NCBI GenBank assembly: GCA_050179115.1
Contig: JBFXFL010000003.1
Coordinates: 56,340 to 120,339 of the forward strand
Reading direction: 5' to 3'
DNA: 64,000 bases
From: JAGPUQ01 sp050179115
Lineage (GTDB): Bacteria > Pseudomonadota > Gammaproteobacteria > Pseudomonadales > Porticoccaceae
A program made the position numbers and the translations under genes. The notes under the pieces are model-generated. The model was not told the origin of the DNA. It made no database searches and saw nothing but the letters and a program-made list of their open reading frames with translations. Below, piece after piece: positions 18,477 to 26,967 of the stretch (position 1 is its first letter; the number at the start of each line of letters is the position of its first letter).

Positions 18477-18796
18477 GGAGTCTTCTTGAATGTGTCGAGA
18501 ATCTTGCGAAGCTGCTCCTTGGCTTCTGGCTCCAGCTTTTGGTAGCCGCGAAAGAACGCCTCATCCAAGTGTCGCTCTTCCGGGGCGCGGACGTCTTCCT
18601 CAATGAAATACGACACCGCTACACCCAGCGCGTCGGCCAGTGCAGTGAGTTTTTCCGCAGAAGGCCGCTGGGACTCGCGGTTCTCAAGTTCCCAGAGATA
18701 GCTCTTACTTAAACCGGCGGCATCAGCCAGCTTTTCAAGGGTCAGCTTGCGCTCCTTTCTTAACTCGTGCAGCTTTTCCCCGAGACGGGTCGCCAT
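18473..18796 (-). CDS. capH: CapH-like XRE-family repressor of CBASS
   Basis: 107 residues with a lambda-repressor-type HTH in the first 65 (LGEKLHELRKERKLTLEKLA, then LSKSYLWELENRESQRPS) and a short helical C-terminus for dimerisation. It should repress the CBASS genes and its own operon until cut by CapP. The intergenic region to cdnC carries three CGAACTTT half-sites suited to such a repressor. It is coupled to capP by ATGA overlap. Confidence 0.88.
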   Translation of the reverse strand: MATRLGEKLHELRKERKLTLEKLADAAGLSKSYLWELENRESQRPSAEKLTALADALGVAVSYFIEEDVRAPEERHLDEAFFRGYQKLEPEAKEQLRKILDTFKKTP

Positions 18797-18829
18797 GATC
18801 TCGTCTCCTGTTTAGTTACATGAATCCAA

Positions 18830-18911
18830 ATAATACCACGATCCCGAACTTTTTGTTTGACAACGGAGGAATTCGTTTTAGAATGTTATAAAGTTCGCTA
18901 CTCCGAACTTT
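18830..18911. promoter_or_regulatory. Divergent capH/CBASS promoter with CapH operator candidates
   Basis: Rightward promoter: TTGACA at 18857-18862 and TAGAAT at 18879-18884 (16-bp spacing). An inverted repeat AAAGTTCG-N6-CGAACTTT spans 18890-18911, over the expected transcription start, and a third half-site CGAACTTT lies at 18845-18852, next to the leftward -10 candidate TATTAT (18835-18830, minus). The placement would let one repressor control both directions. Confidence 0.7.
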
Positions 18912-18984
18912 TCTGGGCTTTCTGAATGCGATCGAGGTGACCTGATCGGACAGCCCTGCCTGATCACTGAAGGAGCATGTCCGT

Positions 18985-19950
18985 ATGTCCAGAGTCCACA
19001 TAGATCACCGTGACCTCGTCCGCTTTGCCGGGGAGCGCGTCAACCTGCCCAAGGAAAAGGCCGATGAGTTCCGGGCGCAAGCGCGCCGACTCCGCGAAAA
19101 GCTAGAGGGTTACCTCACTGACCATCCGGACTTCGCACTGAAGAAGATGCTGCTCTCAGGCAGCTTGGCCAAGGGTACGGCACTGCGCTCGCTGAACGAC
19201 ATCGACGTGGCCGTCTACATCAGCGGCTCCGATGCGCCTCACGATCTCCAGGCCCTTCTGAACTACCTTGCAGAGAAGTTGCGCAAGGCGTTCCCCAACT
19301 TCAGTCCTGAACAGGTGCAGCCCCAGACCTACTCGGTCACGGTGAACTTCCGCGGAACCGGGCTGAACGTGGACATCGTTCCCGTGCTGTACGCGGGCCT
19401 GCCCGACTGGCGCGGCAACCTCATCAGCCAGGACGATGGCTCGTTCTTGGAAACCAGCATTCCATTGCATCTGGAATTCGCCCGCAAGCGCAAGCAAGCG
19501 CAGCCCACGCATTTCGCGCAGGTGGTGCGCTTGGTCAAGTATTGGGCACGGCGGATGAAGCAGGAGCACGACGGATTCCGCTTCAAGTCGTTCATGATCG
19601 AAATGATCCTGGCCAAGTTGGCCGACAACGGTACCGATCTCTCGGACTACCCCGAAGCGCTGCAGTCGTTCTTCACTTACGTCGCCGAGAGCAACTTGAG
19701 CGAACGCATCGTGTTCGAGGACTACTACAAGGCCTCGACGGTGGCTCCTTGCACAGACCGTGTGCAGGTCATCGACCCGATCAACGTCTCCAACAACGTG
19801 GCGCGGCTGTATACCGCCCAGAACGCCGACGCGATCGTAGATGCGGCGCTGGACGCTGGCGACGCCATCGATGCCGCCCTAAGGGCGCCAACCAAGGAGC
19901 TGACCGTGCGCTATTGGCAGAAGGTCTTCGGCTCCGCTTTCCAGGGGTGA
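18985..19950 (+). CDS. cdnC: CBASS nucleotidyltransferase CdnC (cyclic oligonucleotide synthase)
   Basis: 321 residues of the CD-NTase family. The nucleotidyltransferase motif GSLAKGT (59-65) and metal-binding Asp72, Asp74 (NDIDV) and Asp130 (NVDIV) are present, so it should be active. Clade C enzymes make cyclic trinucleotides (cAAA in E. coli MS115-1) after activation by a HORMA-peptide complex. It is the first gene of a four-gene type III CBASS operon, followed by HORMA, TRIP13-like ATPase and NucC. Confidence 0.94.
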   Translation: MSRVHIDHRDLVRFAGERVNLPKEKADEFRAQARRLREKLEGYLTDHPDFALKKMLLSGSLAKGTALRSLNDIDVAVYISGSDAPHDLQALLNYLAEKLRKAFPNFSPEQVQPQTYSVTVNFRGTGLNVDIVPVLYAGLPDWRGNLISQDDGSFLETSIPLHLEFARKRKQAQPTHFAQVVRLVKYWARRMKQEHDGFRFKSFMIEMILAKLADNGTDLSDYPEALQSFFTYVAESNLSERIVFEDYYKASTVAPCTDRVQVIDPINVSNNVARLYTAQNADAIVDAALDAGDAIDAALRAPTKELTVRYWQKVFGSAFQG

Positions 19951-19955
19951 ACACT

Positions 19956-20471
19956 ATGAGCTATGCCTACACCGTCACCGAGACCAAGACGTTCACCTTG
20001 ACACATGCCAGGCACTTGGCTGCGAAGGTGGCAGCCGACCTGAAGCGGATGCAGCGCTTCTACGGTGCGCCAGACGATGCCCGCATTGCTCGGCTCGAAG
20101 GCGAAATCACGGAATTGCTGCGCCAGGGCTATCTCGACACGGTCACCTACGGCTTCCAGCGAAATGGTGACTGGATTGAGCCGACTCTGCGCTATACGGC
20201 ACGCGAGCTGGTCGGAGATGGCATGGATGACGATCCAGGTCGAGTGCGTCCGGGGGGTAACGTCGCGGGGGCTTCTTTCTACAGCTACCTCACTCACAAC
20301 TCCGCCTGGGATGCTCTCACCCCGGCGGAGCGTACCGTAATCGAGCAGCAACTGCCCGTCCAACGTACTGGGGCACCCGAGCCCTCGGTCAGCGGGGGCT
20401 ACTTCGCCGACGACAAGACGTACTCATCCGGCGGCCGCGCCTTGGGCCGCGCCACTGTCAGGAGTTATTGA
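19956..20471 (+). CDS. cap7: CBASS HORMA-domain protein (Cap7)
   Basis: 171 residues from the ATG at 19956, five bases after the cdnC stop. The N-terminal YTVTETKTFTLTHARHLAAK and the middle segment DTVTYGFQRNGDWIEPTLRY are typical of bacterial HORMA proteins. In type III CBASS the HORMA protein senses phage peptides through its C-terminal seat-belt and activates the cyclase. Position between cdnC and the TRIP13-like gene supports the call. Its stop overlaps the next start. Confidence 0.9.
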   Translation: MSYAYTVTETKTFTLTHARHLAAKVAADLKRMQRFYGAPDDARIARLEGEITELLRQGYLDTVTYGFQRNGDWIEPTLRYTARELVGDGMDDDPGRVRPGGNVAGASFYSYLTHNSAWDALTPAERTVIEQQLPVQRTGAPEPSVSGGYFADDKTYSSGGRALGRATVRSY

Positions 20472-21418
20472 TGACCACCACCAGCACAACGGGGCTTTTC
20501 GAACGCCCCATCACCATGCCCGATACCGACTCCCAAAGCCGCCTTGCTCGACTGGTCGGTATGGACGACAAGATTCGGCGCCTGAGCAATGTTCTCGCTG
20601 TTCTGATCAATCCGGCGGGTCTCCAAAAATGGCAGGAACAGCACCATGCCCATGCCTCAGGGCTGCTCGACGCGGTGCTGCGCCGACCGCCGCTGGTCGT
20701 GCTCTCGGGTGACGTCGGCTCCGGGAAAACGGAACTCGCTGAAACCATTGGGGACATGGTGGCTCGGCAAGAAGGGATCGACATCACGCTGCTGCCGCTC
20801 AGCCTTTCGTCCCGCGGGCAGGGGCGTGTCGGCGAGATGACGCAACTGGTCTCAGCAGCATTCGAGCATGCTTTCCAGGAGGCCAGCAAGTTCAAGTCTT
20901 CAAGGGGCGGACGAGCGCGTGGCGGTGTGATCCTACTGGTCGATGAGGCCGACGCGCTGGCACAGTCCAGGGAGGCCGACCAGATGCACCACGAAGACCG
21001 CGCCGGCGTGAATGCGTTCATACGTGGCGTTGATCGCCTGGCCAGTGGTCATCTGCCGGCCGTCGTGTTGATGTGCACAAACCGCCTCAACGCTCTGGAT
21101 CCAGCAGTGCGTCGGCGCGCGGCCGATATCTTGGTGTTCGAGCGTCCCGACGAAACACAGCGATTTGAAGTCCTTCGTCAGCGCTTGGACGAGGCGGGCT
21201 TCGGCAAGGCCGACCTACAGGCCTTGGTTGCTGCCACGGGTGAACAGGCTAAACGACCCTACGGATACACCTACTCAGACCTCACGCAGCGTCTGCTTCC
21301 TGCGATCGTCTTGGATGCCTATCCCCATGGACCAATCGAGCCATCCCGTGCCATCGAACTTGCCCATGCAATAGCGCCGACCCCGCCTTTCAATGACTCC
21401 GCTGCGAGGGGAGATTAA
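20471..21418 (+). CDS. cap6: CBASS TRIP13/Pch2-like AAA+ ATPase (Cap6)
   Basis: 315 residues from the ATG at 20471 (a TTG just upstream is possible). Walker A GDVGSGKT at 80-87, Walker B VILLVDEADAL around 153-163, and an arginine-rich sensor region (VRRRAADILVF). TRIP13-like ATPases disassemble the HORMA-CdnC complex and keep CBASS off without infection. The reading frame is intact and overlaps the HORMA stop. Confidence 0.92.
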   Translation: MTTTSTTGLFERPITMPDTDSQSRLARLVGMDDKIRRLSNVLAVLINPAGLQKWQEQHHAHASGLLDAVLRRPPLVVLSGDVGSGKTELAETIGDMVARQEGIDITLLPLSLSSRGQGRVGEMTQLVSAAFEHAFQEASKFKSSRGGRARGGVILLVDEADALAQSREADQMHHEDRAGVNAFIRGVDRLASGHLPAVVLMCTNRLNALDPAVRRRAADILVFERPDETQRFEVLRQRLDEAGFGKADLQALVAATGEQAKRPYGYTYSDLTQRLLPAIVLDAYPHGPIEPSRAIELAHAIAPTPPFNDSAARGD

Positions 21419-22144
21419 ATGTCTCAGTGGTCACTCTCTCAGCTTCTCTCGTCTTTGCATGAAGATATTCAGCAGCGCCTTTCTACTGTTCGCAAATCAT
21501 TCGGTCATCCAGGAACGAAAGGTGATGCGAGCGAAAATGTCTGGATCAGCATGCTAGATACGTACTTACCGAAACGCTATCAAGCAGCCAAGGCTCATGT
21601 GGTGGACAGCCAGGGGAACTTCAGTCAGCAGATCGATGTGGTGATTTTCGATCGACAGTACTCTCCGTTCATCTTCACTTATGAGAACGAGACGATCATC
21701 CCGGCCGAGAGCGTATACGCTGTTTTCGAGGCTAAGCAGACGGCTGACGCTAGCCTTGTGGCTTACGCACAGGAGAAAGTTGCTAGCGTCCGTCGATTGC
21801 ATCGGACCAGCCTGCCAATTCCTCATGCGGGAGGAACCTACCCTCCAAAGCCTCTTATTCCTATTCTGGGCGGATTGCTTACCTTTGAGAGCGAATGGAA
21901 CCCGGCGCTGGGGGGATCTTTCGATCGAGCGCTGACTGCCAACCAGGGAGAAGGGAAATTGGATGTTGGATGTGTAGCTGCCCACGGTCATTTCTTTTTC
22001 GATCATGCCACGGACGGCTACAGCTTTATCGAAGGAAACAAGCCAGCGACAGCCTTTCTATTCAACTTAATCTCTAAACTTCAGTTCAGTGGGACTGTTC
22101 CGATGATAGATGTAGAGGCTTATGGGCAGTGGCTCGCGCGATAG
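21419..22144 (+). CDS. nucC: CBASS effector nuclease NucC
   Basis: 241 residues, family length. The restriction-like catalytic set Asp73 (QIDVV), Glu104 and Lys106 (FEAKQ) matches the published NucC active-site numbering. NucC trimers pair into hexamers on binding cAAA and cut double-stranded DNA, including the host chromosome, giving abortive infection. The ATG follows the cap6 stop with no gap. The local sequence is less GC-rich than cdnC-cap6, a hint that effector genes are exchanged separately. Confidence 0.95.
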   Translation: MSQWSLSQLLSSLHEDIQQRLSTVRKSFGHPGTKGDASENVWISMLDTYLPKRYQAAKAHVVDSQGNFSQQIDVVIFDRQYSPFIFTYENETIIPAESVYAVFEAKQTADASLVAYAQEKVASVRRLHRTSLPIPHAGGTYPPKPLIPILGGLLTFESEWNPALGGSFDRALTANQGEGKLDVGCVAAHGHFFFDHATDGYSFIEGNKPATAFLFNLISKLQFSGTVPMIDVEAYGQWLAR

Positions 22145-22237
22145 CGCACTTCTACAGAACAAGCGACTGAGGCCCAGTTATCTGAGGAAAAAGATCCGCG
22201 TCAGTCGGTACCTCAAGTCATTTTGGGAGGATGAACA

Positions 22238-22978
22238 TTGAGTAGTGATGTGCAGAGGACTGATGGTACTTCCGTCGTTGAAAAGGGGCTAGGCGTTTTG
22301 GACCGGGCATGGAACGCGCAATGGGCACTGCGTCTGATATGCCTCGTGCTGTTTCTCGACATGGCCATGATGCTTCGCACGGGACGAGGATTGTGGCAGT
22401 GGTCGGATGGGGACATGGCCCTGCTGGGTGACGTAGGGTGGATCGCTCTTACCTTCGTCGGCTTCAGCTTCACTGTCGCCATCGTGTTGCCAGTTGTCCT
22501 GGCTCTGATTCGCCAGATCGGTTTGTTTTTTTGGTTGCGGCTTCCGGTCCTCTCAGGCATACCGGATGACCGCCCTTATCAGCGACAACTGGGGTGGGTG
22601 CCCGTCCGTGCATTTCGTGACTTAGCGCTGCGTGAAAGGGATGAACTCTTGATTCGCATGTACCAGGCACATCAACAAGACAAACAAGCTGAAAGACAAC
22701 TCAGAGAAAGTGTGGGCGAATTGACTGCGGCCGCGCTACTGACCGCTTTGGCTGATTGGCTGGTAGCACTATGGATGCCTGATAGTGTCAGTGTAGTGGG
22801 AGCCATTATTGGTGCGCTGGGAGACGCGGCATCCGTCATTGTGTTGGTCACCCTGCTGTGCGCAAGTGTCATGCTGAAATGGGCATGGTTCACCGATATC
22901 CCACCTGATGAGATCTACTATCCTCCGCTAGACCGGGAACTCCGAGACAAGGAGAGGAAAGCCAAACCGGCATACTGA
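22238..22978 (+). CDS. Unrecognised four-helix membrane protein downstream of NucC
   Basis: 246 residues starting at a TTG with a strong GGGAGG site 7 bases upstream; no in-frame ATG is available, and an overlapping ATG gives only four codons. Hydrophobic segments near residues 30-46, 62-100, 165-181 and 186-213 suggest about four helices, with a soluble loop of about 60 residues between the pairs and a charged C-terminal tail. I do not recognise the family. It is co-directional with CBASS, 93 bp after nucC, so it may be a CBASS accessory gene or an unrelated ICE gene. Confidence 0.7.
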   Translation: MSSDVQRTDGTSVVEKGLGVLDRAWNAQWALRLICLVLFLDMAMMLRTGRGLWQWSDGDMALLGDVGWIALTFVGFSFTVAIVLPVVLALIRQIGLFFWLRLPVLSGIPDDRPYQRQLGWVPVRAFRDLALRERDELLIRMYQAHQQDKQAERQLRESVGELTAAALLTALADWLVALWMPDSVSVVGAIIGALGDAASVIVLVTLLCASVMLKWAWFTDIPPDEIYYPPLDRELRDKERKAKPAY

Positions 22979-22983
22979 AAGAA

Positions 22984-23003
22984 GCGGCCCTTGAAGGGGC
23001 CGC
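22984..23003. terminator. Convergent hairpin terminator
   Basis: GCGGCCC-N6-GGGCCGC stem (22984-22990 and 22997-23003) between the end of the plus-strand membrane protein gene and the end of the minus-strand helicase gene. T-rich sequence follows on the minus strand (CTTCTTTC). Probably serves both directions. Confidence 0.6.
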
Positions 23004-23018
23004 CAAGTACAGCAACAC

Positions 23019-25286
23019 TCAAGACACCAACTGCCGTGCCAGTGCCACTTCCACCGAGTCGCCGTCCTGATTGAGAACGTCCAGCCCGGATTCCGGCACG
23101 TCTCCCGACGTGCTCTGCGACACGGTGATCTTCTTGGCCATCAGCCCCAGGCAAGTCATCTGCGAGGTGGCCGCGTAGCCCAGGTAAATCACCCTGACCG
23201 GCTGCTTCTGGCCGATGCGCCAGGAACGGCGCGCGGCCTGCTGCAGCGAGTACACGTTGTAGCCCGACTGCATGAACACGATGGTCGGAAACTCCAACAG
23301 GTCCAGGCCGGTTTTCACCAGCTCAGGGTTAGTGATGAGCACGTCAATGCCGCGATCCAACTGCTCGGCGATCCAGTCTTCGCGGCGGGAGGCATCCACG
23401 CTCGCGCGCAGTACCGCCACCTTGAAGCCTTCCTGCTCCAGCAGCACCTTCAAGCGCGATGTGGTGTCGCGCGTGCCGGTATAGACGCTGTAGACCAGCA
23501 CCTTGCGACCTGCCGCTTTTTCCTCGCGGCAGATGTCGATCAGCTCCCGCTCCTTCGGCATGACCTCCAGATCGGTGAACAGCGACGGCGTGAACGCCAG
23601 CAGATTGCGGGTGCGCGGATGCTTGACCGTCTCGGATCGAAAGCACGTGTCCGGCCAGGCCAGCAGCACGTTGAGGACCACACCCAGCAGCGTCGTGTCG
23701 CGGCGCGCCAGCGCCTGCTTCAGCTCGGCGGTCAGTTGCCCCGCCAGGCGTCCATAGGCCTGCGCCTGCTCCGCGTCCATCGCCACTTCGCGGAACTCCT
23801 CGTCGTAGGGCGGCAGCACGTTGCCACCGATGTCCTTCAACTTGAGGAAGACCGTGAACGGCAATACGCAGCGCAGTACGCCCTTGGGACCGAAGCCGGG
23901 GGCCTTCACGGTTCGCACCGTGATCTTGCTGCCCTTGGCGGTCTTGTGGGCCGAGCCCTTGCTCTCGGAGTAGATGTCCTTGAGCACGCCGTGATCGCGC
24001 ATGAACGCCATCGCGGCCGGCGTCAGACTGCCTTGCTTGCTCGGCCGGTAGCCGTCTTCGATCATTCGCCCCGGCAGGGCGCGGAACAGCAGGTAGAACA
24101 GGTCGTCGCCGTAACCGCCCATCAAGGTGCCGGTCAGCAGCAGCGTCTTGCGCGCCTTCGAGGCCAAAACCCCCATCGCCTGCCCCTGGGCGGAACCCGC
24201 GTTCTTGTACTCGTGCGCCTCGTCAGCGATGAGCAGGTCGAACGTGCCTTGCGGCAGGTAGCGTTTGACGTATTCCGAAGGCTGATAACCCCCTTCACCG
24301 AAGCCGAACTCCATCGAGGCCATCGCACGTTCCATGCGCTGGGCCTGCCGGTCGGAAAACACCAGCTCGCCGTTGTCGTCCATGAGATTGATGAACTCGT
24401 ACAGGTTGTCGCCCAGCATCGAAGCCAGGAACGACTCGCCGAACTTCTTCATCAGCTTCTGCGCCGTGACTTCGCCGATCGTGGGAATACGCTTGAGCGC
24501 CTTGAGCACGGCGTGGGACTGGTCGTTGACCGACAGGCGCCGGGGACGGATCAGCGTCCACAGCGTCGAGGCGCAGTGTCCGCACTTGCGGCGGGTTTCC
24601 TCCGCTTCGAGTTCCACCGGGTTGATCGGCTCGCCGTCCAGATCGGTGATGACCTGGCCGCAATGCGGGCATGCCCCCACGTCGCCGTGACGGGTACGCC
24701 AACGCACGAACACCGGCTTCCAGTGAAAGCCCATGCGCATGCGCACACGGCCGAGGACGAAGAACTCCTGCCCCTGGGGCGGTACGCCCAACTGCTCGCG
24801 CAGTTTCAGCAGCTTGACCAGTGTGTCCGGGCCGTTGAGCACCCAGACCTTGGCGCCGGCCACCGTCTCCTGAATTTCGCGCCGCCACTTGTAGACCAGG
24901 TGGGGTGGCGAGAGCACCAGGGTGCGGCGGTAGCCTTCGGCGTTGAGCACGGCGGCCGTGGCGATGCCGACGGTCGTCTTGCCGCAGCCCATCTCGCCAT
25001 TGACGATCGCGGCACGTTCGCCACGATCGACCAGCAGCTCGGTGACGGCATGGACGACCTCGGCCTGGGCGGGAAACAACTTCCGCTTCAGGCCGGCCAG
25101 GATGCCCTGGCGATGCGCCCGTGCCTGCCCGGCGTAGACAGGCGGGTTGGCGCGGTTGAGAGAATCGAGCAGCTCGTCGCCGAACTCGGTGACGAAATCC
25201 TGCAAGCTGATCGTGAGTGGGGAATTAGCCGCTTCCAGCAGGTCGCCCTGCGCGGCATCGGGAATGGTTTCGAGATCGAGGGACAT
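23019..25286 (-). CDS. SNF2/DEAH-box helicase-like ATPase of the ICE backbone
   Basis: 755 residues from the ATG at 25286. Walker A GEMGCGKT near 97-104, DEAH box (LLIADEAHEYKN) in the middle, and a C-terminal helicase half with QAARRSWRIGQ, the SNF2-type motif VI. Two CxxC pairs (CPHC and CGHC) around residues 205-245 look like a zinc ribbon inserted in the first half. This large SNF2-like protein is common in GI-type ICEs; its role (DNA remodelling, transfer or anti-restriction) is not known. It has a GC-hairpin leader. Confidence 0.9.
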   Translation of the reverse strand: MSLDLETIPDAAQGDLLEAANSPLTISLQDFVTEFGDELLDSLNRANPPVYAGQARAHRQGILAGLKRKLFPAQAEVVHAVTELLVDRGERAAIVNGEMGCGKTTVGIATAAVLNAEGYRRTLVLSPPHLVYKWRREIQETVAGAKVWVLNGPDTLVKLLKLREQLGVPPQGQEFFVLGRVRMRMGFHWKPVFVRWRTRHGDVGACPHCGQVITDLDGEPINPVELEAEETRRKCGHCASTLWTLIRPRRLSVNDQSHAVLKALKRIPTIGEVTAQKLMKKFGESFLASMLGDNLYEFINLMDDNGELVFSDRQAQRMERAMASMEFGFGEGGYQPSEYVKRYLPQGTFDLLIADEAHEYKNAGSAQGQAMGVLASKARKTLLLTGTLMGGYGDDLFYLLFRALPGRMIEDGYRPSKQGSLTPAAMAFMRDHGVLKDIYSESKGSAHKTAKGSKITVRTVKAPGFGPKGVLRCVLPFTVFLKLKDIGGNVLPPYDEEFREVAMDAEQAQAYGRLAGQLTAELKQALARRDTTLLGVVLNVLLAWPDTCFRSETVKHPRTRNLLAFTPSLFTDLEVMPKERELIDICREEKAAGRKVLVYSVYTGTRDTTSRLKVLLEQEGFKVAVLRASVDASRREDWIAEQLDRGIDVLITNPELVKTGLDLLEFPTIVFMQSGYNVYSLQQAARRSWRIGQKQPVRVIYLGYAATSQMTCLGLMAKKITVSQSTSGDVPESGLDVLNQDGDSVEVALARQLVS

Positions 25287-25318
25287 GGTGATGCTCCAAG
25301 AAAAATGGGGCATGCACC

Positions 25319-25362
25319 TCCCCCTTGGGGCAGTGACATGCCCCAGGGTTGGGAAGAAACGC
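25319..25362 (-). promoter_or_regulatory. Tandem GC-hairpin leader of helicase gene
   Basis: Minus strand carries CCCTGGGG and CCCCAAGGGGG palindromes, plus a wider GGGGCATG/CATGCCCC pairing, upstream of the ribosome-binding site. Same style as the leaders at 2.9, 25.7, 27.6, 29.6, 30.9, 34.7 and 35.5 kb. Confidence 0.5.
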
Positions 25363-25390
25363 GACGCTCACACGTCGCGGAGAAAGCGGA

Positions 25391-25687
25391 TCAATATTCT
25401 TCAGGCAACAGCAACGTGGTCACGCTGCGATCCCATTCGGTGATGATCCAGAGTTTCAGGTCGGGCGTGACCTGGTAGGACGAGAACAGACGGGCCTCGC
25501 CGGACTTCAACGCGGCATCGTTCTGCTGCCGGTCCTCGTCGCAGAGGTCACCCCAGTCGCCATCGAGATGGCGCCGGAGATAGGGCACGGGATTGAATGC
25601 CCCGCGTTGAACCAGGTCGTTCACGCTCGCGGTCATGACCAGTTGGCCGGCCCGGAAGCGTGATTGAGAAAGAACTGCGAGTGCCAT
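25391..25687 (-). CDS. Small ICE protein of unknown function
   Basis: 98 residues, soluble, starting MALAVLSQSRFRAGQLVMTASV and containing RRHLDGDWGDLCDEDRQQN, with a C-terminal LWIITEWDRSVTTLLLPEEY. Homologues on ICEs are often labelled 'type I restriction endonuclease subunit M', but the protein has no methyltransferase motif and that label looks wrong. It lies between the helicase and a DUF6094 methyltransferase and has its own hairpin leader. Confidence 0.8.
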   Translation of the reverse strand: MALAVLSQSRFRAGQLVMTASVNDLVQRGAFNPVPYLRRHLDGDWGDLCDEDRQQNDAALKSGEARLFSSYQVTPDLKLWIITEWDRSVTTLLLPEEY

Positions 25688-25707
25688 GGTGATTACCTCT
25701 CAAAGAA

Positions 25708-25767
25708 AAAGGGGCCACGGCACCCCATCGGGGCGACTGGACCCCCGGTGGGTGGATGAAAACGACG
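25708..25767 (-). promoter_or_regulatory. Tandem GC-hairpin leader of 98-residue ORF
   Basis: Minus strand shows ACCGGGGGT and CCCCGATGGGG palindromes followed by CCGTGGCCCC and a T-rich stretch, then the Shine-Dalgarno. Member of the recurrent leader set. Confidence 0.5.
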
Positions 25768-25789
25768 GCGAACCGTCGGGGAACAACGA

Positions 25790-26899
25790 TCAGCGAATGG
25801 TCAGTACCTGGCCCCATGTGGGGGAGCCAAGGGTCATGTCCCACGCCCTGATGACAGGCACGAACCTGTCGGTGAGGATGCGCGTCTCAGCCACAGAGCC
25901 ATCGTCACGCTCGGTGTATTCCGTCTGGTGAGACTTCTCCTTGTGGGTATCACCTTTGACGACGAGCGTGCGGCCGTTTTTCGATTGCACGACGCCTGAA
26001 ACCGCGCCTGCGGCCAGAGCCAGGGCGAGATGCCAGTGCGACAGGGCGCGCGCCGGGGGCCGTGGCAATTGCTGCGCGGCGCCCAGGTGCGTGTCGATCG
26101 ACGGCCACAGCCCTTGCAGGCGCTGTACCTCGTCGGCGAATTGCTCGGGTTCGAGCGTGACGCGATAGAAGTGCTCCGGCTCGGATGGAGACGCCGGAAC
26201 CGTGTAAGGCTGGAACGGCCATTCGCAGGGCAATTCCTCGGCTTCGATGTCGCCTTGCCCGACTTGCAGCAAAAGGCTGCGCGCCGTCTTGGCGTCCTCC
26301 GGCACCTGCTCGCGCTGACGCACGCGCCGGCCGAAGATCACTACCTGCTTGAACTGCACGTCCACCGCACGGTAGATGCGCAGATCGGCGAAGTGGCGGG
26401 TCAGCCAGCCGACGAACTCGGCATCGAGCACATAGGCCGGGATGATGAGCACCAGCACGCCGTCGTACTGCAACAGCGGCAGGCTGCGTTGATAGAACAG
26501 CTTTTCCAGCCGTGCGCGGCCCTGACCCTGGTAGCCGACGTTGCCATCGACGCCCCGCGTCAGGTCGCCATAGGGCGGGTTGAGCCACAGCAGTCCGAAG
26601 GACTGGCGGGAAATCAGCGAGTCCATCAGGTCGCCATGCAGACAACGATCGACGAGTCTGCGCGCATGGGTGGCGCGCTCCGCGTCGTACTCGACGGCAA
26701 ATGCCTTCACCTGTTCGCGCCCGAGGGCATGAGCGGCTTCGGCGATCGCGACGCCTTCGCCGGCGCAGGGATCGAGGATGCACATGGGGCCAGAGGACGG
26801 CGCCAGTGCGGTCAGGGCTCTTTCCAACGTGGGTTCGTCTGTCGGGAAGTAGCCGTTCTTGATGAAGTTGCGCGCAATGCGCGGAAACATGAGAGCCAT
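25790..26899 (-). CDS. DUF6094-type class I SAM methyltransferase, N6-adenine-like
   Basis: 369 residues from the ATG at 26899. Motif I DPCAGEG (43-49) and catalytic motif NPPY (107-110) mark an amino-methyltransferase of the N6-adenine DNA type; the C-terminal 150 residues are an extra domain ending in WGQVLTIR. ICE-borne methyltransferases of this kind may protect the element from restriction or change host gene expression. No cognate nuclease is adjacent. The upstream leader has a T-rich, C-run character like its neighbours but weaker hairpins. Confidence 0.85.
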   Translation of the reverse strand: MALMFPRIARNFIKNGYFPTDEPTLERALTALAPSSGPMCILDPCAGEGVAIAEAAHALGREQVKAFAVEYDAERATHARRLVDRCLHGDLMDSLISRQSFGLLWLNPPYGDLTRGVDGNVGYQGQGRARLEKLFYQRSLPLLQYDGVLVLIIPAYVLDAEFVGWLTRHFADLRIYRAVDVQFKQVVIFGRRVRQREQVPEDAKTARSLLLQVGQGDIEAEELPCEWPFQPYTVPASPSEPEHFYRVTLEPEQFADEVQRLQGLWPSIDTHLGAAQQLPRPPARALSHWHLALALAAGAVSGVVQSKNGRTLVVKGDTHKEKSHQTEYTERDDGSVAETRILTDRFVPVIRAWDMTLGSPTWGQVLTIR

Positions 26900-26967
26900 G
26901 GGAATCTCCTGTGAAGAAGTGGGATGAAAGCGGGGCACGCGCGACGCACATGCCCGTGTGGTGAGCG

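Noticed and set aside
23619..25478. 619-codon plus-strand frame opposite the helicase
   Set aside because: Shadow of a gene with clear Walker A, DEAH and motif VI.
25391..25687. Label 'type I restriction endonuclease subunit M' for the 98-residue ORF
   Set aside because: The protein is too short and lacks SAM-binding and NPPY motifs.
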